Shown in pieces: positions 1-7,728 of a stretch of 64,000 nt of DNA. Under the pieces are notes generated by a model. That model saw only the letters and a list, made by a program, of their open reading frames with translations. It made no database searches and had not been told where the DNA came from. The stretch is taken from positions 2,976,001-3,040,000 of the forward strand of contig NZ_CP061038.1 of NCBI RefSeq assembly GCF_014490665.1, in the 5' to 3' direction. This DNA comes from Sphingomonas alpina (GTDB lineage: Bacteria > Pseudomonadota > Alphaproteobacteria > Sphingomonadales > Sphingomonadaceae). The position numbers were made by a program, and so were the translations under genes. Numbering within the stretch: position 1 is the stretch's first letter; each line of letters opens with the position of its first letter.

Positions 1-18
1 AGGCTTATCCTGCTCGAC

Positions 19-1050
19 ATGGCGATCCGCATGCTGGCGATCGGCCAGTTGTTGCTGATCATGATCGTGATCGGCCTTGGCCGCGCCCCACATGCGATCC
101 GGGTGGCGATCGCGCTGCTGCTGACCGGTATTGCTTCCTATCTCGCGGCCGCCACCCCACTGTTCCGTCCGCTCGATGCTCCGCTGTGGCTGATCGTCCG
201 CTTCTCTGCGCAGATGACGCCCTGGCTGTTGTGGACCTTTGCCCATCTGCTGTTCGAGCGCCCGATCGACCGGCGCGCAGCGTTCTGCAGCGCCGCGGCG
301 CTGGTCGGATGTGCGATCTCCTATCTCATCGCGGCACGCTGGGCGCCGGGCGCCGAATTCTGGGGCACGCAATTCTGGATCGCGCTGATCCAGCACGGCA
401 TTTCGCTGGTCCTGATCCTCCAGGCAATCATGATCGCGTTTCTCGAGCGCGGCGACGACCTGATCGAGAAGCGCCGCCGCCTGCGTTTCGGCTTTGTCGT
501 GCTGGTCGGCAGTATCGCGTTCATCGTGCTGGTGCTCGAGATGTTGTCCGGCTTCCGTTACTCCGGTCTTGGCATCGCCCTTGGCCAGTCGATCGCCATT
601 CTCATCGCGACCACTGCCGTCGCGGTGGCATTCCTCCAAAGCGATCCCGAATTGCTGTTCGATCCGGCCGAACCCGCGCCCGAACCCAAGCTCAGCCCGT
701 CCGAACATGTGCTGAAGCGCAAGCTCGACGCCGCGATCGCCGGGGCGGTCCACCGCGAACCGGGCCTGTCGATCGGCGGCCTGGCGGAACGGCTGGGTAC
801 GCCCGAGCACCGGCTGCGCAGCCTGATCAACCAGCGGCTCGGCTATCGCAACTTCTCGGCCTTTCTGAACCATCACCGTATCGCCGAAGCAAAGGCGTTG
901 CTTGCCGACCCGGCCCATGTTGACTTGCCGATCCTGACCATCGCGATGGACCTGGGATATGGCTCGCTCGCGCCGTTCAACCGCGCTTTCCGCCAGGAAA
1001 CCGGCGAGGCGCCGAGCAAGTTTCGCCGCGGTGCGATTATGGATAATTGA
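19..1050 (+). CDS. AraC-family transcriptional regulator with membrane-spanning N-terminus
   Basis: The first ~210 residues form about six hydrophobic segments, so the protein should be anchored in the inner membrane. The last ~100 residues are an AraC/XylS DNA-binding domain with two helix-turn-helix units, ending in the typical second-HTH pattern (DLGYGSLAPFNRAFRQETG). A membrane sensor fused to an AraC output is known in proteobacteria, but the signal is not evident here. The frame is open to the window edge with no stop upstream of the ATG at 19, so the true start may lie outside the window. The neighbouring fatty acid hydroxylase gene is a plausible target by position only. Confidence 0.85.
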   Translation: MAIRMLAIGQLLLIMIVIGLGRAPHAIRVAIALLLTGIASYLAAATPLFRPLDAPLWLIVRFSAQMTPWLLWTFAHLLFERPIDRRAAFCSAAALVGCAISYLIAARWAPGAEFWGTQFWIALIQHGISLVLILQAIMIAFLERGDDLIEKRRRLRFGFVVLVGSIAFIVLVLEMLSGFRYSGLGIALGQSIAILIATTAVAVAFLQSDPELLFDPAEPAPEPKLSPSEHVLKRKLDAAIAGAVHREPGLSIGGLAERLGTPEHRLRSLINQRLGYRNFSAFLNHHRIAEAKALLADPAHVDLPILTIAMDLGYGSLAPFNRAFRQETGEAPSKFRRGAIMDN

Positions 1051-1057
1051 AAAATGC

Positions 1058-1079
1058 CGATTGATTTCGAAATCAATCG
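1058..1079. promoter_or_regulatory. 22-bp perfect palindrome between the AraC-type gene and the hydroxylase gene
   Basis: An uninterrupted 22-bp palindrome centred on TTCGAA, with arms reading CGATTGATTTC, begins 7 bases after the AraC-type stop codon and ~80 bases before the next start. It is AT-rich in a GC-rich neighbourhood and has no U-tract, so an operator for a dimeric regulator is more likely than an intrinsic terminator. The regulator is not identified. Confidence 0.45.
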
Positions 1080-1157
1080 AGGATTTTCGAGCGCGCGCAG
1101 CCGCGCCTGACAGGATCGCATAGCCCCGGCCGGGAGGATCTTTCCCGACGGAGCCCT

Positions 1158-1973
1158 GTGATGATCGAAACCCTGATCGAGATAGTACGCACGTTCGCCG
1201 CTCACTGGTTTTTCGGCTTCCAGGAGGAACTGATCCGCTATCTGGTCGCCGCAGCCGGCGTGACCGCGATCTTCTGGCTTGCCCGGCGCTATATCGCGGC
1301 GCGCCGCATTCAGCAGCGCGTGGCGACGATGGCGGACCGACGGCGGGAAATCTTCCAGTCGATCCGCACGGTCGCGATCTTTCCGTTCGTCGGACTGCTT
1401 ACCGTCGCGGCCGTCGGCCTCGGGCTGGGCCAGGTCGATTTCGGCCCGCCCGATCCGCTGATCCTGATCATCCAGGTGGTCGTGATCATTCTGGCGCACG
1501 ACACCTATTTCTACTGGATGCACCGCATGCTGCATTTGCGCGCGATGTTCCGCCGCGCGCATGCCGCACATCACAATTCGCGCACCCCGACCAGTTGGGC
1601 GGCCTATTCCTTCGCACCGATCGAATCCGTCACCGAGGCGCTGTTCGGGCCGATCATCCTGATCGCCATGTCGTGGATCGTGCCGATCTATCCGATCGCC
1701 GGCCTGTTCTTCGCCGCCCACCAGATGCTGCGCAACGTGCTCGGCCATTCGGGCCATGAACTGGCGTGGAGCGGATTCACGCGCAGCCGCTGGACCGGTT
1801 GGCTCACCACCACCACGCACCATGACCTGCATCACAGCGAGGGGCGGTATAATTTCGGGATCTACTTCACCTGGTGGGACCGGATGATGGGCACCGAGCA
1901 TCCGCGCTATCATGAGAAATTCGAAGCCGTGGTGAGCCGGGGCAAGACGTCGACTGATCCGGTCACGGCGTAA
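1158..1973 (+). CDS. Fatty acid hydroxylase / sterol desaturase family membrane protein
   Basis: The 271-residue protein has the histidine clusters of the membrane di-iron hydroxylase family: HDTYFYWMH near residue 114, HAAHHNS near 135, and HHDLHHS near 222. Several hydrophobic segments fit an integral membrane enzyme. Family members hydroxylate or desaturate fatty acyl, sterol or carotenoid substrates using O2; the substrate cannot be read here. The start is GTG at 1158 or the ATG directly after it at 1161. A 22-bp palindrome lies in the upstream spacer. Confidence 0.85.
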   Translation: MMIETLIEIVRTFAAHWFFGFQEELIRYLVAAAGVTAIFWLARRYIAARRIQQRVATMADRRREIFQSIRTVAIFPFVGLLTVAAVGLGLGQVDFGPPDPLILIIQVVVIILAHDTYFYWMHRMLHLRAMFRRAHAAHHNSRTPTSWAAYSFAPIESVTEALFGPIILIAMSWIVPIYPIAGLFFAAHQMLRNVLGHSGHELAWSGFTRSRWTGWLTTTTHHDLHHSEGRYNFGIYFTWWDRMMGTEHPRYHEKFEAVVSRGKTSTDPVTA

Positions 1974-2022
1974 GCGGAAATACGGGTGGGGGCCCATAGC
2001 AAGGGGAAGATCAGGAGTAGAA

Positions 2023-2226
2023 ATGACGAAACGGGCGCGACGGACTCACGCTCCTGGGTTCAAGGCGATGGTGGCCCTGGCGGCGCTGAAAGGAGAGAAG
2101 ACGCGGGCCGAACTGGCGCAGCTGTACGATGTGCACGTCAACCAGATCACCAGCTGGAAAGAGCAGTTGCTGGGCGGAGCAGCCGGGGTTTTCGCAGGCG
2201 GCCCGCCCGAGCGGGACAGGTCCTGA
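2023..2226 (+). pseudogene. IS3-family transposase OrfA remnant
   Basis: The 67-residue reading frame matches the N-terminal helix-turn-helix of IS3-family OrfA proteins, with the familiar run AELAQLYDVHVNQITSWK followed by LLGGAAGVFAGG. A full OrfA is ~90-100 residues with a coiled-coil end; here the match stops after about 62 residues and the frame closes after PPERDRS. No OrfB (DDE catalytic subunit) and no clear terminal inverted repeats are seen before mmsA ends at 2337. I read it as a decayed insertion-sequence fragment that cannot transpose. Confidence 0.75.
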
Positions 2227-2336
2227 GTCGATGAAGCTGACGCAGAAGACCGACGTCTTGCCCGCTCCGCCCGGCAGGCCAGGCCTGCCGGGCGTACCGC
2301 AGCGATAGATCGTCCTCTGGGAATGCACGCCGCGCC

Positions 2337-3833
2337 CTACCCCATGGTCGGGATGACGAAGGCGTTCCCGCCGTCGGGCGAGCCGTCGGGCCAGCGCTGG
2401 GTGATGGTCTTGACCTTGGTCCAGAACTTCACACCCTCCATGCCATGCTGGTTGGTGTCGCCGAATGCGGAACGCTTCCACCCGCCAAAGGTGTGATAGG
2501 CGACCGGCACCGGGATCGGCACGTTGATGCCGACCATGCCGACATTGACGCGCGAGGCGAATTCGCGCGCGGCATGGCCGTTGCGGGTGAAGATCGCGAC
2601 GCCATTGCCGTACTGATGCTCGCTCGGCAGGCGCACGGCATGCTCGAAATCATCGGCACGGACGATCTGCAGCACCGGCCCGAAAATCTCCTCCTTGTAC
2701 GATTCCATCTGCGGCGTGACGTGATCGAACAGGCTCGGGCCGATGAAGAAGCCCTTCTCATGCCCCTGAAGCTCGAAGCCGCGCCCGTCGACGACCAGTT
2801 CGGCGCCTTCGTCGACGCCGGTCTGGATCCAGTTCTCGACCCGCTGCTTGTGCGCCGCGTTGACCACCGGACCGTAATGCGCGTCACTGTCGGTAGACAC
2901 GCCGACGCGCAGTGCGGCGATCGCCGGGATCAGCTTTTCGCGCAACGCAATCGCGGTCTTCTCGCCGACCGGCACCACCACCGGCAGCGCCATGCAGCGC
3001 TCGCCAGCGCTGCCGAATGCCGCGCCCGACAGGTCGGCGACGACCTGGTCGAGATCGGCGTCGGGCATGACGATGCCATGGTTCTTGGCCCCGCCCATCG
3101 CCTGCACGCGCTTGCCCGCCGCGACGCCGCGCTTGTAGACATAATGCGCGATGTCCGACGACCCGACAAAACTGACCGCGCTGATCGCGGGATGGTCAAG
3201 GATCGCATCGACCATTTCCTTGTCGCCCTGAACGACCTGCAGGATGCCCTCAGGCAGCCCGGCCTCGAGGAACAACTCGGCAAGCCGCACCGGCACCGAC
3301 GGGTCGCGCTCCGACGGCTTGAGGATGAAGGCGTTGCCGGTCGCGATGGCGACGCCGCTCATCCATAGCGGGATCATGCCGGGGAAGTTGAACGGTGTGA
3401 TGCCCGCGCCGATGCCAAGCGGCTGGCGCATCGAATAGACGTCGATGCCGGGGCCGGCGCCCTGGGTATATTCACCCTTCAGCACATGCGGGATGCCGCA
3501 GCAGAATTCGATCACTTCCAGCCCGCGCTGGATATCGCCCTTGGCGTCGGCAATGACCTTGCCATGTTCGGAACTGAGCAGATGCGCCAGCTCCTCCATA
3601 TTCTGTTCGACCAGCGCCTTGAAATTGAACATCACGCGCGCGCGGCGCTGCGGGTTGGTCGCGGCCCAGCCCGGCTGCGCTGCCTGCGCCGCGGCAATCG
3701 CGCGGTCGAGATCGGCCTGGGTACCGAGCGCAACCTGCGCCTGGATCTGGCCGGTATTTGGGTCGAACACGTCGCCGCTGCGCGCTGCGCCGCCGCCTGA
3801 ATGGCCGACGATGAAATGGTCGATCTGCCGCAT
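2337..3833 (-). CDS. mmsA: CoA-acylating methylmalonate-semialdehyde dehydrogenase
   Basis: A 498-residue aldehyde dehydrogenase of the MmsA type, which converts methylmalonate or malonate semialdehyde to propionyl- or acetyl-CoA in valine and inositol breakdown. The NAD-binding stretch GITPFNFPGMIPLWM and the catalytic cysteine in SAGERCMALPV are present, as is the C-terminal FGGWKRSAFGD motif. I chose the ATG at 3833 (MRQIDHF) because GGAG lies 8 bases upstream; the longer frame from 3875 has no comparable site. A LysR gene is transcribed divergently from the same 126-bp spacer and is the likely regulator. An IS3 relic follows the gene. Confidence 0.93.
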   Translation of the reverse strand: MRQIDHFIVGHSGGGAARSGDVFDPNTGQIQAQVALGTQADLDRAIAAAQAAQPGWAATNPQRRARVMFNFKALVEQNMEELAHLLSSEHGKVIADAKGDIQRGLEVIEFCCGIPHVLKGEYTQGAGPGIDVYSMRQPLGIGAGITPFNFPGMIPLWMSGVAIATGNAFILKPSERDPSVPVRLAELFLEAGLPEGILQVVQGDKEMVDAILDHPAISAVSFVGSSDIAHYVYKRGVAAGKRVQAMGGAKNHGIVMPDADLDQVVADLSGAAFGSAGERCMALPVVVPVGEKTAIALREKLIPAIAALRVGVSTDSDAHYGPVVNAAHKQRVENWIQTGVDEGAELVVDGRGFELQGHEKGFFIGPSLFDHVTPQMESYKEEIFGPVLQIVRADDFEHAVRLPSEHQYGNGVAIFTRNGHAAREFASRVNVGMVGINVPIPVPVAYHTFGGWKRSAFGDTNQHGMEGVKFWTKVKTITQRWPDGSPDGGNAFVIPTMG

Positions 3834-3959
3834 GTCGATTTCTCCGGGGGCGGCGACCGACAGCGGCTGCCGCAATTCGTTGCAGCGCCTATCCCACTAG
3901 GCATTTCTGCCGACAAGAGCCTATATTCGCCGCCTTGATGTGCATTTTTGCAGGGGTCG

Positions 3960-4826
3960 ATGCGAAACTGGGATGATCTGAGGATTTTCGTCGCGGTGGC
4001 ACGGGCACAGCGTATCGCGCCAGCGGCGCGGACACTGGGTGTCGATGTGACCACCGTGTCACGTCGCCTTGCGCGGCTCGAAGGCGATGTGGGCGCACCC
4101 TTGTTCGAGATGCTCGGCGGCGAGCGCCGGCTGAGCGAAGCGGGCCAGGCGCTGCTTGCCCATGCCGAGACGATCGAGGCGGCGGTGATCGCGGTGACCG
4201 CGGGCGATCCGAACAGCGCATTGGCCGGACATGTTCGCCTCAGCCTTGCCGAAGGGCTCGCAACTCATGTCGTCGCGCCGGGCATCGCGGCGTTCAGCGC
4301 CGGCCATCCCAATATCCGGCTCGACCTGATCACCGCCTCGGGTTTCCTCAATCCCTCGAAGCGCGAAGCGGACATCGCAGTGATGCTGGCGCGGCCGCGC
4401 AACCGGCATTTGCGTGCAGTCAAGCTGGCCGATTATCAACTCGGGCTTTACGCGACCCAGGCCTATCTCGACGCGCGGAGCATGCCCGACAATGCAGCGG
4501 CGCTCGAGGGCCATACGCTGATCAGCTATGTGCCCGAACATATTCACGCGGTGGAATTGGATTATCTTTCCGAAATCCATGACGGACTGGTCGCGCAAGT
4601 GCGCAGCACCAGCATCAATGTGCAGCATGCGATGATCCGCTCGGGTGCCGGGATCGGCATCCTGCCCAATTTCATCGCCACGCGCGATCACTCGCTGGTG
4701 CCGGTCTTGCCCGGGGTGACGCTAGGGCGAAGCTTCTGGCTGGTGACGCATGAGGACACCCATGCGACGCCGCGCATCCAGGCGGTGATCGAATGGCTCC
4801 GCGGCGTTGCGGCAGCGGTGAGCTAA
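3960..4826 (+). CDS. LysR-family transcriptional regulator
   Basis: A 288-residue LysR regulator: the N-terminal winged HTH (RNWDDLRIFVAVARAQRIAP, then TTVSRRLARLE) is followed by a periplasmic-binding-protein-like effector domain. The ATG at 3960 has GGGG just upstream and gives the usual LysR length; the in-frame TTG at 3948 is a weaker alternative. It is divergent from mmsA, the usual arrangement for a LysR protein and its target, so control of mmsA is a reasonable inference. The effector is unknown. Confidence 0.88.
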   Translation: MRNWDDLRIFVAVARAQRIAPAARTLGVDVTTVSRRLARLEGDVGAPLFEMLGGERRLSEAGQALLAHAETIEAAVIAVTAGDPNSALAGHVRLSLAEGLATHVVAPGIAAFSAGHPNIRLDLITASGFLNPSKREADIAVMLARPRNRHLRAVKLADYQLGLYATQAYLDARSMPDNAAALEGHTLISYVPEHIHAVELDYLSEIHDGLVAQVRSTSINVQHAMIRSGAGIGILPNFIATRDHSLVPVLPGVTLGRSFWLVTHEDTHATPRIQAVIEWLRGVAAAVS

Positions 4827-4916
4827 AGCCGCTGCGAGCTCACCTGATCCACATCCCGCGCTCGCCCGAGACCAACAATATCTTATTAACTAACTTATAT
4901 ATAACAATATTATTGA

Positions 4917-5056
4917 TGTCCCATATCTCTTGACTACCGGTGTCCCATATCTCTCAGCCCCCTCGCGAAGGCGGCTGCCTGACACAGTCCGGTGTCCCAT
5001 ATCTCCCGGCTCTCCGGCCGGGACGGGGTCTGACACATTCCGGTGTCCCATATCTC
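4917..5056. repeat. Four direct copies of TGTCCCATATCTC with interposed hairpins
   Basis: TGTCCCATATCTC occurs at 4917, 4941, 4993 and 5044. The last three copies are ~50 bp apart, and the intervening units each hold an imperfect palindrome (around 4955-4978, and 5003-5022 with arms TCCCGGC/GCCGGGA) and end in TGACACA. An AT-rich tract at 4875-4916 precedes the array. It fills the spacer between a LysR gene and the btuD end. It resembles an interspersed palindromic (REP-like) array; no associated transposase is visible. Confidence 0.7.
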
Positions 5057-5084
5057 CCCAAGCCCTGTCATTAAGCCGGATGTT

Positions 5085-5855
5085 CTAGCGGCCGACCGTC
5101 ACCAGCAAGGGCAGCCCATCGGGCGTGTCGACCCAGCGCGCCTCGACGCCGAACACCATGCGGATCGCATCGGGGGTCAGCGCTTCCGCGACTGGCCCGA
5201 AACCGGCCATCAGCCCGTCCTTCAGCAGCAGCACGTCATCCGCCGCACGCGCCGCGAGGCCAAGGTCGTGGAGCACGATCGCCACCCCCGCCCCGGCGTT
5301 CGCGGCGTCACGCAACCGGTCGAGAATGTCGATCTGATGCGCCGGGTCGAGGCTGGCCAGCGGCTCATCGGCGAGCAGCCAGCGCGGCTCGCCCGCCAGC
5401 ACCCGGGCAAGCAGTACCCGGGCACGCTCGCCCCCGGACAATTGCTGGATCGGGCGCTCGGCGAAATGGAGCGTCTCGGTCGCCGCCATCGCACGCATGA
5501 TCGCGTCGAAATCCTGCGGCGACGGCGCAGCATAGGGCGTGCGGTGCGGCAGGCGGCCGAGTGCGACGACATCGGCGGCTGTGACGTTCCAGTGCACCAC
5601 GGCGTCCTGCGGCAAGTAACCGATCCATCGGGCGCGCTCGCGCGGATCGAACACGGCGACATCCCGGCCGTCGAGCCGGACGGCGCCCCGCGCGAGCGGG
5701 ATCAACGCTGCGGCCGCCTTGACCAGGCTGCTCTTGCCAGCACCGTTGGGGCCGAGGATCGCGGTAATGCGCCCGGGCCGAAGCGTCGCGGTAATATCGT
5801 CCAGTACCAAGCGACCGGACAGGCTGACGGCAAGCGCTTCGACGCTCAGCTCCAT
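5085..5855 (-). CDS. btuD: Cobalamin ABC transporter ATP-binding protein
   Basis: A 256-residue ATPase of the FecCD/BtuCD importer type. Walker A GPNGAGKSS is at residues ~36-44, the Q-loop region reads YLPQDAVVHWN, the signature is LSGGERARV, and Walker B is LLADEPLASLD, followed by the H-loop in IVLHDLG. It would power vitamin B12 import through the permease encoded just upstream, whose end it overlaps by 10 bases. It is the last gene of the riboswitch-controlled btuB-F-C-D unit. The cobalamin assignment comes from operon context, since heme and siderophore ATPases look alike. Confidence 0.88.
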   Translation of the reverse strand: MELSVEALAVSLSGRLVLDDITATLRPGRITAILGPNGAGKSSLVKAAAALIPLARGAVRLDGRDVAVFDPRERARWIGYLPQDAVVHWNVTAADVVALGRLPHRTPYAAPSPQDFDAIMRAMAATETLHFAERPIQQLSGGERARVLLARVLAGEPRWLLADEPLASLDPAHQIDILDRLRDAANAGAGVAIVLHDLGLAARAADDVLLLKDGLMAGFGPVAEALTPDAIRMVFGVEARWVDTPDGLPLLVTVGR

Positions 5856-6811
5856 GCCAGCCTCCGTCCCCTGAACAGCAAAGCGAGGAAGAACGGCCCG
5901 CCGATCAGCGCCATGGCAACGCCGAGACGGAGCTCACCCGCGCCAGGGATCAGGCGGCACAGGCTGTCGGCGATCAGCACCAGCGCCGCCCCGCCAAGCA
6001 TGCTCGGCAGCAGCAGCGCGCTTGGCCTGTGCCCGAACAACGGACGCAGCAGGTGCGGCACGACCAGGCCGACAAAGCCGACCACGCCGGTCACCGCGAC
6101 ACTGGCGCCGATGGTCAGCCCAGTGCCGAGCACCACCAATGCCTGGAGCCGGCCGAGCCGCACACCGAGCGAGCGAGCGGCGGATTCCCCTAGGGTCAGC
6201 GCATCGAGCGAACGGCCGGTGAGCAGCAGCAGCACCGCGCCCGCCACCATGAACGGGACCGCCAGCCGGACATCGTCGAGGCTGCGATCGGTCAGCGCTC
6301 CCATCAGCCATTCGATCACCTCGGCGACCGCATAGGGATTGGGCGTGATCGAGATCAGGAAAGCTGTGAGTGCCCCGGCAAGGCTTGCCAGCACGGTGCC
6401 GGCGAGAATGAAGGTCACCGCATTCGCCTGGCGCCAGGTCAGCGCGGCAAGCAGCAGCATCGATCCGCCCGCGCCGAGCATCGCGCAGGCGAACACGATC
6501 AATGGGCTGATGGCGACGCCGGACACGATCGCAGCAACCGCACCGAGCGCCGCGCTCGACGACACGCCGACCACCCCGGGATCGGCGAGCGGGTTCCTGA
6601 GATAGCCTTGCAGCACCGCGCCCGACAGGCCGAGCACCGCACCGATCGCGAGGCCAAGCACCGCGCGCGGCAAACGCAGCTCGAGAATGATCGCCCAGCG
6701 CGGATCGGCGGAGAACCAGGCGGACAAGGGCACCCAGGCCTTTCCGGCGACCAGTGACAGGCCGAACGCAAGGACGACCAGCAGGGCGAGCAGGAACAGC
6801 TTGAGCTTCAT
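5846..6811 (-). CDS. btuC: Cobalamin ABC transporter permease
   Basis: A FecCD-family permease of 321 residues with about ten hydrophobic segments and family motifs such as LPRAVLGLAIGAVLGLSGAV and GVVGFVGLVVPHLLR. The start at 6811 (MKLKLFLLALL) gives an ATGA overlap with the stop of btuF, which favours it over the longer frame beginning at 6874. It forms the membrane channel for B12 delivered by the binding protein. Confidence 0.9.
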   Translation of the reverse strand: MKLKLFLLALLVVLAFGLSLVAGKAWVPLSAWFSADPRWAIILELRLPRAVLGLAIGAVLGLSGAVLQGYLRNPLADPGVVGVSSSAALGAVAAIVSGVAISPLIVFACAMLGAGGSMLLLAALTWRQANAVTFILAGTVLASLAGALTAFLISITPNPYAVAEVIEWLMGALTDRSLDDVRLAVPFMVAGAVLLLLTGRSLDALTLGESAARSLGVRLGRLQALVVLGTGLTIGASVAVTGVVGFVGLVVPHLLRPLFGHRPSALLLPSMLGGAALVLIADSLCRLIPGAGELRLGVAMALIGGPFFLALLFRGRRLAWS

Positions 6812-7728
6812 GACAGCGAGCGCCGGATTTTCGCCAGCTCGGCGAGCGCCGGGATGATCGTCGGGCCGCCGCAATTGACCAGGTTGCGCGGGAAGGCGAC
6901 TTCGGTGGTGTTCGCTCCGATTCTCGCCAGAACGCGGCGACGCAGCGCGGCGGTGCGGGCGGTCGTGTCGGGAGTCATGATCACGCGCGGCGGTTTGGTG
7001 ACGATGGTTTCGATCGGCAGGCTCCCGGTCGAGGCGAGGCCATAATCGGCGGCGGCGTCACGAAAACCGGCATGGGTCAGCAATTCGTCGAGCAATGTCC
7101 CCGATCCATTGACCAGGTCTCCGGCGATGAACAGCAGGGCCGAAGGGTGCCCTGCGTTACCCCTTCCCCGTTCGTGCTGAACCCGTCGAAGCCCCGTCCT
7201 GCTTTCTACGCCCGAAGAGGAGGGCGGCGCTCCGACGGGCTCAGCGCGAACGGAAGGGATGGCGGACGACGCCAACGCGGCATCGATACGCGCGTTGAGT
7301 GCTTTGCCCTTGTCCACCGCCCCCACGGCCGCTGCGACCTGTTCGATCTGCGCCTTGCTCGCCGCGATGGTGATTGGCGAGTCCATCACCAGCGTCTTCA
7401 GCCCGGCCCGCTCATACGCCGCGCGCGTGGCGAGCGGCGTGAAGCTGCTGGTCAGCACCAGCGCGGGGTGCAGCGCGATGACTTCTTCCGCCGTCCCTGC
7501 CGTAGACGGGTAACGGCGCGCCACATCGGCGGCGATCGAACTTGCCGCCGGATTGTGCGAATATTGGCTGATCGCGGTAATCCGCGCCGGATCGACCAGC
7601 TCGATCAGGATCGCATCGGCACATGGATTGGTCGAAACGATCCCCCCTTGTGACCCGCCGCCCGCACCGTCGCGCAACGGCGCAGAGCACCCGGCGAGCA
7701 ACAGCGCGAGCGGCAGGAGCGCCTTCAT
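6808..7728 (-). CDS. btuF: Cobalamin-binding lipoprotein of ABC transporter (with in-frame repeat insertion)
   Basis: A 306-residue substrate-binding protein of the BtuF/TroA-like fold with a lipoprotein signal (MKALLPLALLLAGC, lipidated Cys near residue 14). NPCADAILIELVDPARITAIS and the following segments match BtuF proteins. It would receive B12 from BtuB in the periplasm and pass it to BtuC. About 35 residues (near 160-195, reading AEPVGAPPSSSG and onward) come from a palindromic repeat lodged in the gene without breaking the frame. This low-complexity stretch sits between the two lobes where family members have a linker. The gene overlaps the btuB stop by one base. Confidence 0.88.
   Translation of the reverse strand: MKALLPLALLLAGCSAPLRDGAGGGSQGGIVSTNPCADAILIELVDPARITAISQYSHNPAASSIAADVARRYPSTAGTAEEVIALHPALVLTSSFTPLATRAAYERAGLKTLVMDSPITIAASKAQIEQVAAAVGAVDKGKALNARIDAALASSAIPSVRAEPVGAPPSSSGVESRTGLRRVQHERGRGNAGHPSALLFIAGDLVNGSGTLLDELLTHAGFRDAAADYGLASTGSLPIETIVTKPPRVIMTPDTTARTAALRRRVLARIGANTTEVAFPRNLVNCGGPTIIPALAELAKIRRSLS
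7159..7260. repeat. Palindromic interspersed repeat inside btuF
   Basis: Two inverted arms, ~7159-7193 and ~7228-7260, pair with few mismatches. The left arm contains CGTTCGTGCTGAACCCGTCG and the right arm contains the complementary CGACGGGCTCAGCGCGAACG. This resembles a palindrome family I know from sphingomonad intergenic regions (GTTCGTGCTGAGCCTGTCGA type). Here the ~100-bp unit is within coding sequence and in frame. Confidence 0.8.

Noticed and set aside
873..1997. 374-residue open frame on the minus strand opposite the hydroxylase and AraC-type genes
   Set aside because: Crosses two real genes antisense, and its translation is Arg/His/Asp-rich without family features.
2227..2336. Right part of the IS3 element with OrfB or an inverted-repeat end
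   Set aside because: No OrfB sequence or matching terminal repeat is visible between the OrfA stop and the mmsA stop.
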